The notes beneath the pieces are model-generated. The model was not told the DNA's origin. It made no database searches and saw nothing but the letters and a program-made list of their open reading frames with translations. A stretch of 64,000 bases of DNA from Belliella pelovolcani (GTDB taxonomy: Bacteria > Bacteroidota > Bacteroidia > Cytophagales > Cyclobacteriaceae): the NCBI RefSeq assembly GCF_900156785.1, contig NZ_FTOP01000007.1:1-64000 (forward strand), written 5' to 3'. The translations under genes and the position numbers were made by a program. This document shows, in pieces, positions 28,096 through 37,598 of this stretch (its first letter is position 1; every line of letters begins with the position of its first letter).

Positions 28096-30651
28096 CTATG
28101 CCGCATTTCTAGCCGCATTGATGATTCCAAACATGGTTCGAAGGATTAATTTCTGCAGGACAGGATCATCCTCTCCACGCTCCAACATAGTCTGAATAGC
28201 ATACTGCTGTATGGTGATCAATGGAAGTACGATTTTTTCCCTGATCTCAATGGACTCTTTTGAGGTCAAATTATCTTGAAGTAAAACATCCATGCCAGAG
28301 ACTTCAAGAATTAGCTTCAAAGTCCGTTGATATTCTCCAAACATCAGGTTCCAGAGGTCCGCATATTTGGTGTCATTCTGAAGATAAGCTGTAGACTTAT
28401 AAAATGATTTGGCCAATGACTGCATACTATTTCCCAGAAGCGATCTGAAAAATAGGGAATCTTGATACAGTGCCTGAGCTGCTTCAAATCTCCCCTCGGC
28501 TTTCAACGCTTCTAAAGCTGCTCCCACTCCAAAGAACCCAGGAATATTCTGCTTCATTTGGGCCCAAGACCCAACAAATGGAATCGCTCTCAAATCATCG
28601 AACTTCAACCCACTATCCTTTCCTCTTTTCAAAGGCCTAGAACCAATATTCACTTTGCCAAAATATTTTAAAGGGGTCACATGCTCCAAATATGGCAGAA
28701 ACTGTGGGTGGTTTTTAAAATCTTTATAAAACTGATAAGAGACATCTGCCATTCGATTGATCAAGGCTCTTTGCTCGTCAGTAAGAGATTTTTCGGAAGA
28801 TGGATAAAGTTCGTTTTCTATTCCAGCACAGAGTAGTTGTTCTAGATTATAGGTACAAGATACTGGTTTGCCATAATTTGCAGAGATTGTTTGTCCCTGT
28901 ATGGTAATCTGTATTTCCTTATTTTCAACCTGCGGGCCTAGTGAAGCATAGAAATTATGCATATTTCCTCCACCTCTAGCAGGAGGTCCACCTCTTCCAT
29001 CGAAGAAGACCACACTGACATCATATAGTCTCGAAACCTTTGTCAACTCTTCTTTTGCTTGTAAAATAGACCAATTGGCCCTGATGTAGCCTCCATCCTT
29101 GGTACCATCAGAAAAACCCAACATGATGGTTTGCTTGGCACCTCTGCTTTGAAGATGAGCTGCATAGGCTTCATTTTTATACAATTGCTCCATGATTTTG
29201 GGAGCTTTGGCAAGGTCATCGATGGTCTCAAATAGGGGAACAATATCTAATGGTAATTGACCAGATTGGTGTTTGATGTTCAACTGCGCCAATTTAAAAA
29301 CCTCTAAAACATGTAAGGCCGATTGGCAATTGGAAATAATATACCTATGCAAGCCATCTTCTCCATTCTCTTTTTGAACAGTCTGTATAGCATCAAAACT
29401 CTTCAACATTTCCTTGTGAAAATCATCCTGAATATTATCGAAAGCAGGCAATTGGTCAATATCAAACAGAAAGCTGATCTTTTCTGCTTCAGACAGTTCA
29501 TGATACTTTTCTAACTCTTTGGAACCTAATTTCAATGCTATCAATTCATCCCAAAGCCCATCGTGCTTCCTACTATCCTGTCTTACATCCATATTGGCAA
29601 AGTGGAAGCCGAATATTTTGACCTTCAAGATAAATTCATCCAGCTGATCTAGGAAAAGTCCATCATGGTATTCTACCAAACATTTCCTTGCTTCCATCAA
29701 GTCCGACAATAGCGCATCCTTGCTTGTATAAAAACTCTGATCCTCGAAAAGGGAATTGAATAGACCTGATTCAACTTTTGCCATGATTGGCTCCACGTGC
29801 TTGAAGGTCAACCTTCTCTTGATCAAACGCACATCTCTGTAGTAGCACCTCAAAATCCACTTTTGTAGTCTCTCGGCTACTTTTACCGTGATGTCATGTG
29901 TCACAAATGGATTACCATCCCTATCTCCTCCTGGCCAAAATCCAACTTTCAACAAGCCAGGATTATCCCATTCATGCAAAGGAATATCCAAACTATTGAG
30001 TAATCGGGTAAGGATATCAGGGATACTTTTGTAAAATACATTTGTCAAAAACCAAATCAAACTCACAGCCTCATCTAGTGGTGTAGGTTTTTCTTTATTG
30101 ATAAAACCTGTTTTACCCAGCTGTTGTAAAAGCAGGTTGATATTACCAAGATCATTATTTTTGATGGCTGTCTCAAGGTCGGTGATAATTCCTAAGACAT
30201 TACCTGGATAAAATTGCGTAGGGTGAGCAGTTAGTGTAAGTCTCACAGAAAAATTATTGAGCTTTTCGATTAAAGCCTCCTTTTTGCGGTCGTTTTCTAC
30301 TCTAGCTAGAAGAGCTTGTACACTTCCCTTTCCTCTCAAGTCATGGATTTTATCAAAGGCTGCATCTTCTATTGAATCAAACAAGACCACTTGCCTTTCT
30401 ACATATTGTACCATCTTGAAAAGCAAGTTATGTCTTTCTTCGTCAGAATTTTTAGACATCAACTCTTGAAAAAATCCTTGAATGATCTCCTTTGGGCTTT
30501 TGTCCTTTTGATAGCCCTCTTCACATTTACTTGCTAAGATCGGAAGCAAGGTTCCAGTTCTATTGATGTCGCTAAAAGGAAGATCTAAAAACAGGCTATT
30601 GTAAATCGTGAAGCGCTTAGCTACTTCATTTTGGTATTTGTTGTTTGTCAT
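28096..30651 (-). CDS. ppc: Phosphoenolpyruvate carboxylase
   Basis: PEPC adds bicarbonate to PEP to make oxaloacetate, refilling the TCA cycle. The N-terminal active-site His lies in LTAHPTQFYPGN. Further motifs are GGDRDGNPFVT, FHFANMDVRQDSRKH, GFSDGTKDGGY and the catalytic loop FDGRGGPPARGGG. At 851 aa it is slightly shorter than enterobacterial PEPC but typical of Bacteroidota. It lies between antiporter genes, which may be chance, though bicarbonate consumption links it to pH balance. Confidence 0.97.
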   Translation of the reverse strand: MTNNKYQNEVAKRFTIYNSLFLDLPFSDINRTGTLLPILASKCEEGYQKDKSPKEIIQGFFQELMSKNSDEERHNLLFKMVQYVERQVVLFDSIEDAAFDKIHDLRGKGSVQALLARVENDRKKEALIEKLNNFSVRLTLTAHPTQFYPGNVLGIITDLETAIKNNDLGNINLLLQQLGKTGFINKEKPTPLDEAVSLIWFLTNVFYKSIPDILTRLLNSLDIPLHEWDNPGLLKVGFWPGGDRDGNPFVTHDITVKVAERLQKWILRCYYRDVRLIKRRLTFKHVEPIMAKVESGLFNSLFEDQSFYTSKDALLSDLMEARKCLVEYHDGLFLDQLDEFILKVKIFGFHFANMDVRQDSRKHDGLWDELIALKLGSKELEKYHELSEAEKISFLFDIDQLPAFDNIQDDFHKEMLKSFDAIQTVQKENGEDGLHRYIISNCQSALHVLEVFKLAQLNIKHQSGQLPLDIVPLFETIDDLAKAPKIMEQLYKNEAYAAHLQSRGAKQTIMLGFSDGTKDGGYIRANWSILQAKEELTKVSRLYDVSVVFFDGRGGPPARGGGNMHNFYASLGPQVENKEIQITIQGQTISANYGKPVSCTYNLEQLLCAGIENELYPSSEKSLTDEQRALINRMADVSYQFYKDFKNHPQFLPYLEHVTPLKYFGKVNIGSRPLKRGKDSGLKFDDLRAIPFVGSWAQMKQNIPGFFGVGAALEALKAEGRFEAAQALYQDSLFFRSLLGNSMQSLAKSFYKSTAYLQNDTKYADLWNLMFGEYQRTLKLILEVSGMDVLLQDNLTSKESIEIREKIVLPLITIQQYAIQTMLERGEDDPVLQKLILRTMFGIINAARNAA

Positions 30652-30822
30652 TTTATGGTTTTAAGGTTTGATAAAAGTAAAAATACTCAATTTTTATGTT
30701 TTTTCAGAAAATAAGCTAAATCAATATCATATTAGTATCAATTTCAGTATATTTTTGAATAATCAATTAGAAAAACACACAAAAACTGAATGGGTCAATA
30801 TTAGCTAATTGCCTTCTATCAA

Positions 30823-30853
30823 AAAGACTAGGCAAGACCTAGGCCTTTTTTTT
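30823..30853 (+). terminator. Terminator-like hairpin between divergent ppc and mrpA
   Basis: A short stem (ctagg 30828-30832 with cctag 30838-30842) is followed by a long T run on the plus strand. No plus-strand gene lies upstream in the 172 bases back to ppc, which is divergent, so it could be an attenuator in the mrp leader or the end of a small RNA. Confidence 0.4.
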
Positions 30854-30897
30854 GTAATTTAGAATTTTTAAACCGCAAAAGAAATACTCAGAGATAC

Positions 30898-33204
30898 ATG
30901 ATTATAGCCATCTTATCTGGATTCATTGCCGCAGCATTGATTCCGCTATTGAGCAAGATTATCAAAGGAAAGGGATCCATTTTGCTACCTTTCTTGCCCT
31001 TGAGCTTATTTGTATATTTTGCGAGCTACTTACCGAAAATTGGGAAAGGTGAAAAGTTAAATTTTGTGTACGAATGGGTTCCCAGCTTTGGTATCAACCT
31101 TTCCTTCCACTTGGATGGACTTTCCATGCTCTTTGCTTTGTTGATCACCGGAATTGGTACACTGGTATTCTTCTACACCTACAGCTATCTCAAAGGCCAC
31201 GTTTATTTAGATAGGTTTTATGGCTACCTGAGTATGTTTATGGCTTCTATGCTAGGCTTGGTGTTATCTGACAATATCATCACACTATTTATATTTTGGG
31301 AACTTACCAGTATCAGTTCCTTCTTCTTGATCGGATTCAATAATGATGATCCCAAGTCAAGAAAATCTGCTTTACTAGCCTTAAGTATTACTGGAATGGG
31401 TGGATTATTTCTACTTGCAGGGATGTTGCTTCTGGGAACTGCTGGTGGGTCTTACTCATTTCAAGAGTTATTAGCCAATGGAAGTTTAATTCAAGAGCAT
31501 GCAAGTTATGGCTGGATTATCCTATTGGTTTTCCTAGGAGCATTTACCAAATCTGCACAGTTCCCTTTTCACTTTTGGCTACCAGGAGCGATGAAAGCAC
31601 CCACACCTGTGAGTACTTACCTACACTCCGCGACGATGGTCAAAGCTGGTATTTACATACTAGCTAGGTTCACCCCTCTACTTGGTGGCACTACAGAATG
31701 GAATACCACATTGATCATCGTTGGAGCAGTGACGATGGTCTATGCAGCTATTCACTCTATCTTTAGAATGGATATGAAAAGCATCTTGGCCTATTCGACC
31801 ATCTCAGCTTTAGGAATATTGGTTTTTCTGATTGGATTAGGAACCGAAGAATCTTTGCTCGCAGCTGGCGTATTTATTCTAGTTCATGCTTTATACAAAG
31901 CCACGCTTTTCTTGATTACTGGCATTGTAGATCATGAAACTAGCACTCGAGATGTGACAGTATTAGGTGGATTAAGAAAAGTCATGATGCCTGTGGCTAT
32001 AGCTGCTGGACTGGCAGCACTTTCCAATGCTGGAGCCCCTCCTTTCTTCGGCTTTATTGGCAAAGACCTGATCTATGAAGCCACCTTGCACTTTGGAGAT
32101 TGGGCTTATCTCCTGACTGGCGCAGCTATCCTTACGAATATTTGTCTTCTCTTTGCAGGACTTTTGGCTGGTTATAAACCATTTGTGGGAAATCTACCTG
32201 CTGAGTTCTCCAAAGTTCATCTCCCACACCCAACCATGTGGGTACCTCCATTGATCTTGGCTGCTTTGGGCTTGATTTTTGGTCTTTTCCCTGTATTGAT
32301 TGAGAAAAATCTAATTCAACCAGTATTCAGCAGTCTGACTAATAATGATACAGTCATTCACTTGAAGCTTTGGCATGGGTTCAATGTTGTCCTAGGACTG
32401 AGTATGCTAACCTTAACGCTAGGCGTTCTCCTCTATTGGAAATTGAAGCCTTCAGAAGCACTTTTTGGAAAAACTCTCAAGTTTGAGCTATTCTCTCCGC
32501 AGACCATTGCACTATTATTTGGGAGGTTATTTTCAGGTTTTGCTAAATTTTGGACTGGTTTTTTTCAAAATGGATACCTGAGGAATTATGTAATTACCAT
32601 ACTTGGATTTTTGACTATATTACTGGGCTATAGACTCTATCAAGGTGTAAACTTCTACGTGGATACTGCCAAGCTCACCGAATTGACCATTTATGAGGTG
32701 ATCGTCGTGCTGATCATGATCGTCTCGATCATTTTCACAGTTTTCTCTAGATCAAGACTCGTGGCTGTAGCCTCCTTGGGAGTGATAGGTTATTCGATTT
32801 GTTTGATTTTCTTATTCTATTCTGCACCTGATTTGGCAATGACCCAATTCTCTATTGATACATTGACCGTTATTCTCTTTGTCCTGGTAATATACAACTT
32901 ACCCAAATACAAAACTTTCTCCAAGCGACGAATCAGGGTAAGAGATGGGATTCTTTCCTTATTCTTTGGAACATTGATCGCTATCTTGACACTAGAAGTG
33001 CTTGCAGAGCCATTGAATCGAGAAACATCAATCTTCTATGCAGAAAGTGCCTATATCCTTGCCAAAGGTAAAAACGTGGTCAATGTCATTCTAGTAGATT
33101 TTAGAGGGCTAGATACCATTGTAGAAATCACTGTTTTAGTTATCGCTGCCATTGGTGTATTTAGTTTATTAAAATTGAGACTCAAAAGTATAGAGAAGGA
33201 ATAA
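30898..33204 (+). CDS. mrpA: Mrp Na+/H+ antiporter subunit A
   Basis: The first and largest subunit of the multi-subunit Na+/H+ antiporter. It is a NuoL-like membrane protein with many helices (ALLITGIGTLVFFYTYSYL; HFWLPGAMKAPTPVSTYLHSATMVKAGIYIL with conserved His and Lys; DMKSILAYSTISALG). The C-terminal DUF4040 and MbhE-like parts (SAPDLAMTQFSIDTLTVILF; FRGLDTIVEITVLV) are the Mrp-specific extension, so it is not a NADH dehydrogenase subunit. At 768 aa the length is normal. mrpB follows after one base. Confidence 0.95.
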   Translation: MIIAILSGFIAAALIPLLSKIIKGKGSILLPFLPLSLFVYFASYLPKIGKGEKLNFVYEWVPSFGINLSFHLDGLSMLFALLITGIGTLVFFYTYSYLKGHVYLDRFYGYLSMFMASMLGLVLSDNIITLFIFWELTSISSFFLIGFNNDDPKSRKSALLALSITGMGGLFLLAGMLLLGTAGGSYSFQELLANGSLIQEHASYGWIILLVFLGAFTKSAQFPFHFWLPGAMKAPTPVSTYLHSATMVKAGIYILARFTPLLGGTTEWNTTLIIVGAVTMVYAAIHSIFRMDMKSILAYSTISALGILVFLIGLGTEESLLAAGVFILVHALYKATLFLITGIVDHETSTRDVTVLGGLRKVMMPVAIAAGLAALSNAGAPPFFGFIGKDLIYEATLHFGDWAYLLTGAAILTNICLLFAGLLAGYKPFVGNLPAEFSKVHLPHPTMWVPPLILAALGLIFGLFPVLIEKNLIQPVFSSLTNNDTVIHLKLWHGFNVVLGLSMLTLTLGVLLYWKLKPSEALFGKTLKFELFSPQTIALLFGRLFSGFAKFWTGFFQNGYLRNYVITILGFLTILLGYRLYQGVNFYVDTAKLTELTIYEVIVVLIMIVSIIFTVFSRSRLVAVASLGVIGYSICLIFLFYSAPDLAMTQFSIDTLTVILFVLVIYNLPKYKTFSKRRIRVRDGILSLFFGTLIAILTLEVLAEPLNRETSIFYAESAYILAKGKNVVNVILVDFRGLDTIVEITVLVIAAIGVFSLLKLRLKSIEKE

Positions 33205-33205
33205 T

Positions 33206-33616
33206 ATGAAGACTATTATATTCAAAACAGCTTCAACCTACCTTTTACCACTATTGGTGCTCTTTTCAGTATTTATCTTATTGAGAGGACACTATTTACC
33301 CGGAGGAGGTTTTGTAGGAGGATTGATCGCTTCTATCGCTTTCGTCATTCACTCCTTTGCCAATGGCTTAGAGCAAACGAAGAGCTTGATCAAGTTTCAC
33401 CCTGGTTTCTTGATGCCTATAGGTTTATGCATTGCCCTCTTGAGTGGTGCTGCGCCATTGTTGGTAGGACAAAGTTTCATGACTGGATTATGGTTTGAAG
33501 ATCCATTACCTGTGATTGGGATGGTGGGTTCAGCTTTATTTTTTGACACGGGTGTCTACTTGGTAGTCATTGGTGTGACACTTACGATCATTTTCACTAT
33601 TTCAGAAACACTTTGA
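33206..33616 (+). CDS. mrpB: Mrp antiporter subunit B
   Basis: A 136-aa membrane protein with four helices and the MrpB signature [18 protein letters not shown] and [18 protein letters not shown]. It is part of the membrane arm of the Mrp complex. Starts two bases after the mrpA stop and ends two bases before mrpC. Confidence 0.94.
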   Translation: MKTIIFKTASTYLLPLLVLFSVFILLRGHYLPGGGFVGGLIASIAFVIHSFANGLEQTKSLIKFHPGFLMPIGLCIALLSGAAPLLVGQSFMTGLWFEDPLPVIGMVGSALFFDTGVYLVVIGVTLTIIFTISETL

Positions 33617-33617
33617 T

Positions 33618-33974
33618 ATGGAATTACTACTCGTCATTTTGATTGGACTGCTTTATGCTTCGGGTATCTTCATGATGCTCAGAAGGAGTATGGTTAAGCT
33701 GATCATTGGTTTGATTTTATTGGGAAATGGAGCAAATATGCTGATATTCCTATTGGGTCGTATTGTCAAAGGAAAGCCCCCGCTCATAGAATCTTCTGCT
33801 AAGATGCTCACTGAAATCTATGCTGACCCTGTACCCCAAGCTTTGATACTCACCGCGATTGTAATTAGTTTTGGTTTACAATCATTTGCCATCATCCTTG
33901 TCAAAAGAGCTTACAAAATCACCGACACAGATGATTTGGATGAATTGAATACTACCGACGAAATTTATGAATAA
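33618..33974 (+). CDS. mrpC: Mrp antiporter subunit C (NuoK-like)
   Basis: A 118-aa three-helix protein related to NuoK. Signature: [44 protein letters not shown]. The terminal residues extend past the family core with an acidic tail ([17 protein letters not shown]). Its end overlaps mrpD by eight bases. Confidence 0.94.
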   Translation: MELLLVILIGLLYASGIFMMLRRSMVKLIIGLILLGNGANMLIFLLGRIVKGKPPLIESSAKMLTEIYADPVPQALILTAIVISFGLQSFAIILVKRAYKITDTDDLDELNTTDEIYE

Positions 33975-35490
33975 TCCATACATAATTTTACCCGTAATTT
34001 TCCAATTATTCACAGCCGTCTTACTGCTGTTTTTCTGGTTTAGGGTCAATGCACAGCGACTGATTACGATCATTTGTAGCCTGGTTTCATTGGGAATAGC
34101 TATTTGGCTCCTAAAAGAAGTCTATCAAAATGGTATCTTAACCATGCAGGCTGGCGGCTGGAAAGCACCATTTGGGATCACATTTGTAGCTGATGTCTTC
34201 AGTGCAACGATGGTATTGCTGACTGCCATAGCTGGAATGGCTGTAGCTGTATTCTCAACGGGAAGCATTAGAAATGCCCGATTAAAGTTTGGTTATTTCC
34301 CAATTTTAAATTTCCTATTAATGGGGCTCAATGGTGCCTTTTTGACGGGAGATATTTTCAATCTTTATGTTTGGTTTGAGATCATCATCATCGCTTCATT
34401 TGTACTGATTACTATTGGTGGTGAAAAAGCACAAATAGAAGGAGCCATCAAATATGTCACTATGAATCTATTGGCTTCGGCTATTTTCCTGACAGCCATT
34501 GCAATCTTGTATGGCTTGGCTGGTAGTCTCAATATGGCAGATCTTTCCGAGCAAGTAGCTCAGATTGAAAATAGAGGTTTGGTCAATGTAGTGGCAATTC
34601 TATTCTTAGTGGGTTTTGGAATTAAATCGGCCATTTTTCCACTGTATTTTTGGCTTCCTGCTTCATATCATACCCCTCCCCCTGCTATCTCGGCTATCTT
34701 TGGTGGTTTGTTGACAAAAGTAGGTGTCTATGCTTTATTGAGGATATTCACATTAATCTTTGTACCTGATGCTTTTTTGAGCAATTTATTGATCGTATTG
34801 GCAGCCATGACCATTTTATCTGGTGGACTTGGTGCGATCTTACAGGTCAATATGCGGAAAATATTTTCTTACCTGATCGTCTGCCATATTGGATTTATGA
34901 TTGCTGGTTTGGGGATTTACACAGAGTTGGCTCTTGTGGGAGCCATTTTCTACTTGATCCATGACATCATTGTCAAAACGAATCTGTTTTTGATTTCAGG
35001 TCTTATTTTCAAACTGAAAGGCACCTTGAATATTGAAAAACTGGGAGGTATCTATAAAAAATACCCCAAATTCTCTCTCTTGATGGCAATCCCCCTATTT
35101 TCCTTGGTTGGAATACCTCCCCTCTCCGGTTTTTGGGCCAAGCTATTCTTGATCCAAGGTAGCTATTTGGAAGGTCAGTATACTTTGATTGGTTTCATTC
35201 TACTAGGGAGCTTTCTGACCTTATGGGTAATCGCCAAACTATGGTCTGAGGTATTCTGGAAAGATGCTAAAGACCTTCCAAAAAAGATCAATGTCAAATA
35301 CTTCAAAGAGTTAAAACCTTTGAAGCAATGGGCTATGGTCATTCCAATCGTTTTATTAGCTGCTACTTCTCTGTATATTGGTTTGGCAGCTGAGCATATC
35401 ATCTTATTGAGTAAGCAAATTGCAGCTGAACTGATCAATCCTTCGGCTTACATCGAGGCAGTTTTAGGATCTAAAACCACTACACCATGA
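33967..35490 (+). CDS. mrpD: Mrp antiporter subunit D (NuoN/NuoL-like)
   Basis: A 507-aa polytopic membrane protein of the proton-pumping NuoN/L family. Conserved positions include [20 protein letters not shown] with the key Glu, [38 protein letters not shown] with the key Lys and the family His, and [16 protein letters not shown]. It translocates ions together with MrpA. Overlaps mrpC by eight bases and mrpE by four. Confidence 0.95.
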   Translation: MNNPYIILPVIFQLFTAVLLLFFWFRVNAQRLITIICSLVSLGIAIWLLKEVYQNGILTMQAGGWKAPFGITFVADVFSATMVLLTAIAGMAVAVFSTGSIRNARLKFGYFPILNFLLMGLNGAFLTGDIFNLYVWFEIIIIASFVLITIGGEKAQIEGAIKYVTMNLLASAIFLTAIAILYGLAGSLNMADLSEQVAQIENRGLVNVVAILFLVGFGIKSAIFPLYFWLPASYHTPPPAISAIFGGLLTKVGVYALLRIFTLIFVPDAFLSNLLIVLAAMTILSGGLGAILQVNMRKIFSYLIVCHIGFMIAGLGIYTELALVGAIFYLIHDIIVKTNLFLISGLIFKLKGTLNIEKLGGIYKKYPKFSLLMAIPLFSLVGIPPLSGFWAKLFLIQGSYLEGQYTLIGFILLGSFLTLWVIAKLWSEVFWKDAKDLPKKINVKYFKELKPLKQWAMVIPIVLLAATSLYIGLAAEHIILLSKQIAAELINPSAYIEAVLGSKTTTP

Positions 35491-35966
35491 TCAAAACCAA
35501 ATTCTTAAGCAATCTCTTACTATCCTTGATTTGGGTAGCCATCACTGGGGCTTTTACAGTTGAGAACTTTGTGTTTGGATTTGCGCTCAGCTTTTTCCTA
35601 TTATGGATTACAGCTACTGACAGAAGAGACAACAAATACTTCAACAGAATCCCAAAACTTATAGGCTTTGTCTTTTTCTTTCTTTATGAATTGATCAAAG
35701 CCAATATAGAAGTAGCTTATGATGTGATCACTCCTAGACATTACATGGAGCCCGGTATTGTAAAAATCCCCCTCGATGCCAAGTCTGACCTAGAGATCAC
35801 CTTACTGGCAAATTTAATTACGCTCACACCTGGTACTCTGAGTCTAGACGTGTCAGATGACCGAAAGGTCTTGTATGTACACGCGATGTATGTCAAGGAT
35901 AGAGAGGAATTTGTAGCTAACATCAAAAATGGATTCGAACGTAGATTATTAGAAATAACAAGATGA
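35487..35966 (+). CDS. mrpE: Mrp antiporter subunit E
   Basis: A 159-aa protein with two N-terminal membrane helices and a soluble C-terminus. Family signature: ANLITLTPGTLSLDVSDDRKVLYVHAM. It overlaps mrpD and mrpF by four bases each (ATGA-type overlaps). Confidence 0.94.
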   Translation: MIKTKFLSNLLLSLIWVAITGAFTVENFVFGFALSFFLLWITATDRRDNKYFNRIPKLIGFVFFFLYELIKANIEVAYDVITPRHYMEPGIVKIPLDAKSDLEITLLANLITLTPGTLSLDVSDDRKVLYVHAMYVKDREEFVANIKNGFERRLLEITR

Positions 35967-36238
35967 GCGTTTACGACTACTTATATTACATTATCCTGCC
36001 GATCTTGGCCGTATCGATCTTGATTATTTTCATCAGGTTTCTAATCGGACCCAAACTCTCGGACAGAGTTGTGGCTTTGGATTTACTTCTTACTACAGGC
36101 ATTGGTATCATTGCAGTATATAGCATCATCACCAATCAGCCAGCATTCCTAGATATTGCAATGATCCTTGCATTGATTGCATTTTTGGGCACGGTAGCAT
36201 TTGCCTATTACCTTGAAAAAAGAGAAAAAAATGACTGA
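35963..36238 (+). CDS. mrpF: Mrp antiporter subunit F
   Basis: A 91-aa three-helix membrane protein. Signature: IRFLIGPKLSDRVVALDLLLTTGIGIIAVYSI, typical of MrpF (MnhF). Overlaps the next gene by eight bases. Confidence 0.94.
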   Translation: MSVYDYLYYIILPILAVSILIIFIRFLIGPKLSDRVVALDLLLTTGIGIIAVYSIITNQPAFLDIAMILALIAFLGTVAFAYYLEKREKND

Positions 36239-36587
36239 AATAATCGTAATCATTCTCAGCTCACTTGGAGCACTATTTATCCTTTTGGCCGCCGTAGGTA
36301 TCGTAAAAATGCCAGACTTATACTTGAGGATTTCTGTAACTACCAAAGCTGCCACGCTTGGCATTGGATTGATTTTGCTGGGTGCTGGAATCTATTTTTC
36401 GGATACTGCGATATTGGCAAGAGTGATCGCGATCATCGTTTTTATGCTACTTACAGCCCCCGTAGGTGCACACATGATCGGGAGGGCCTCTTATTTCACA
36501 GGAGTGAAGATGTGGAAAAACTCAAAAATTGACGAGTTGGAGGGGAAATACGATACAAAGTCACATAAATTGAAGAGTGAGGATTGA
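36231..36587 (+). CDS. mrpG: Mrp antiporter subunit G
   Basis: A 118-aa three-helix membrane protein. Signature: LGALFILLAAVGIVKMPDLYLRISVTTKAATLGIG, the MrpG/PhaG hallmark, then LLTAPVGAHMIGRASYFTG. I start at the ATG at 36231 inside mrpF; the longer frame begins with TTG at 36201. It completes the seven-gene operon mrpABCDEFG. Confidence 0.94.
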   Translation: MTEIIVIILSSLGALFILLAAVGIVKMPDLYLRISVTTKAATLGIGLILLGAGIYFSDTAILARVIAIIVFMLLTAPVGAHMIGRASYFTGVKMWKNSKIDELEGKYDTKSHKLKSED

Positions 36588-36589
36588 GG

Positions 36590-36740
36590 GATTAGCTATT
36601 AGGAATTGGAAGATTGAGTTATTGAGTTATTGAGTTATTGAGTTATTGGGGAATTAGGGATTGGGGAATTAGTTATTAGGAATTGGAAGATTGGGGATTG
36701 GGTTATTAAGGGATTGGGGAAATAGGGAATGGGAGATTTC
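36590..36740. repeat. Low-complexity short-period repeat, C-poor
   Basis: The region contains gagttatt repeated four times in a row near 36616-36650, two copies of ggaattggaagatt, and several gggattgggg blocks. The plus strand is almost free of C. Nothing codes here. It occupies the 3' side of the mrp operon. Confidence 0.75.
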
Positions 36741-37009
36741 CCCTTCAAGCTTTTCATTGATTTCTATTTCTGTAGTCCGTGGTCTGTCGGCTGTCAACTT
36801 TCAATGTGACTTACTCAACAAACCCTCAATATAAAGTCTAGCATCTTGTTGCTTTCCAAATATTTGGTAAAAATCAATCGGATTATCTGAGTTGATTTGA
36901 AGTATATTTTGGTAAAATGTAAACTTTACAGAAAAATATTTTACAAATAAGTTTTTTATGAGGAAAGTATCCGTACCTTTGAATCATTAATTAATTCAAT
37001 AATATTATC
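36741..37009. other. Leader and promoter region of the cold-shock gene
   Basis: No gene is seen. The stretch holds a GTC-rich degenerate repeat (gtccgtggtctgtcggctgtc, about 36776-36796), the 16-mer at 36909-36924 that recurs at 40494-40509, and the -7 box at 36974-36981. Confidence 0.5.
36974..36981 (+). promoter_or_regulatory. Promoter -7 box of the cold-shock gene
   Basis: TACCTTTG matches the Bacteroidota -7 consensus TAnnTTTG exactly and lies 29 bases upstream of the start codon. A clear -33 TTTG is not seen. Confidence 0.55.
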
Positions 37010-37201
37010 ATGAACACAGGAAAAGTAAAATTTTTTAATGAGTCCAAAGGATTCGGTTTTATCATCGAAGATGAATCTTCTAAAGAGTATTTTGTACACA
37101 TCTCAGGATTGGTTGACGAAATCAGAGAAGATGATTCAGTGACTTTCGACCTTAAAGAAGGAAGAAAAGGCCTTAACGCAGTGAATGTAAAGTTAGCTTA
37201 A
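37010..37201 (+). CDS. Cold-shock domain protein (CspA family)
   Basis: This is a single cold-shock domain of 63 aa: MNTGKVKFFNESKGFGFI carries the RNP1 motif KGFGFI and YFVHIS the RNP2-like motif. It binds single-stranded RNA or DNA and acts as an RNA chaperone. A strong hairpin terminator follows at once, so it is a single-gene transcript. Confidence 0.95.
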   Translation: MNTGKVKFFNESKGFGFIIEDESSKEYFVHISGLVDEIREDDSVTFDLKEGRKGLNAVNVKLA

Positions 37202-37222
37202 TACATATTCATTGACAACCTT

Positions 37223-37257
37223 AAAAGCAGTTCAAACTTAGGTTTGAACCGCTTTTT
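37223..37257 (+). terminator. Terminator after the cold-shock gene
   Basis: A 15-bp near-perfect stem (37223-37237 with 37242-37256) followed by Ts, 21 bases after the stop codon. Confidence 0.85.
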
Positions 37258-37293
37258 GGTTTTAAGCATTATTTGAATGCTATGATTCTCTGA

Positions 37294-37594
37294 GAATCTA
37301 ATGTAATTCGCCGCTTTGTAATGCTAGAGCGATTAATAGTCATTTTTATGATTATCCGCAATGACACCAGTAATTAAATAAATCGAAAGGATAAAGCGAA
37401 TAATAGTCGACGGACAACAGCTGAATTTAAGGTGTGTGCGTAATTAAATATGGTTACAGGTGCTACAGCGGATATACATAATCATTTTTTACAGTTTCAA
37501 TGAGCTTCAGATGACATTCGAAAGTGGACTATTGACCAAAGACAATTTCTATAATGATTGCGATATCAATCAAAAAATACTGCCTCAATTGTAA
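37294..37594 (+). pseudogene. Gene remnant split by a miniature inverted-repeat element
   Basis: Two open stretches flank the element at 37348-37481. If the element and one copy of the 8-bp duplication are removed, they join in frame: ESNVIRRFVMLERLIVIF then YSFNELQMTFESGLLTKD and on to NQKILPQL and a stop at 37592. An in-frame ATG lies at 37321. I recognise no family, and the fragment is short, so this may be chance. The rest of 37202-37598 has no gene. Confidence 0.35.
37348..37481. mobile_element. Miniature inverted-repeat element, copy 2
   Basis: The ends are ATGATTATCCGC and GCGGATATACATAA, forming imperfect inverted repeats that extend to about 27 bp (CACCAGT near the left end, reverse of CACCTGT at the right). 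The target duplication tcattttt lies at 37340-37347 and 37482-37489. The ends and the ACCAGTA box at the same offset match copy 1 at 46637-46788. Internal DNA is non-coding. Confidence 0.65.
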
Positions 37595-37598
37595 ATAA

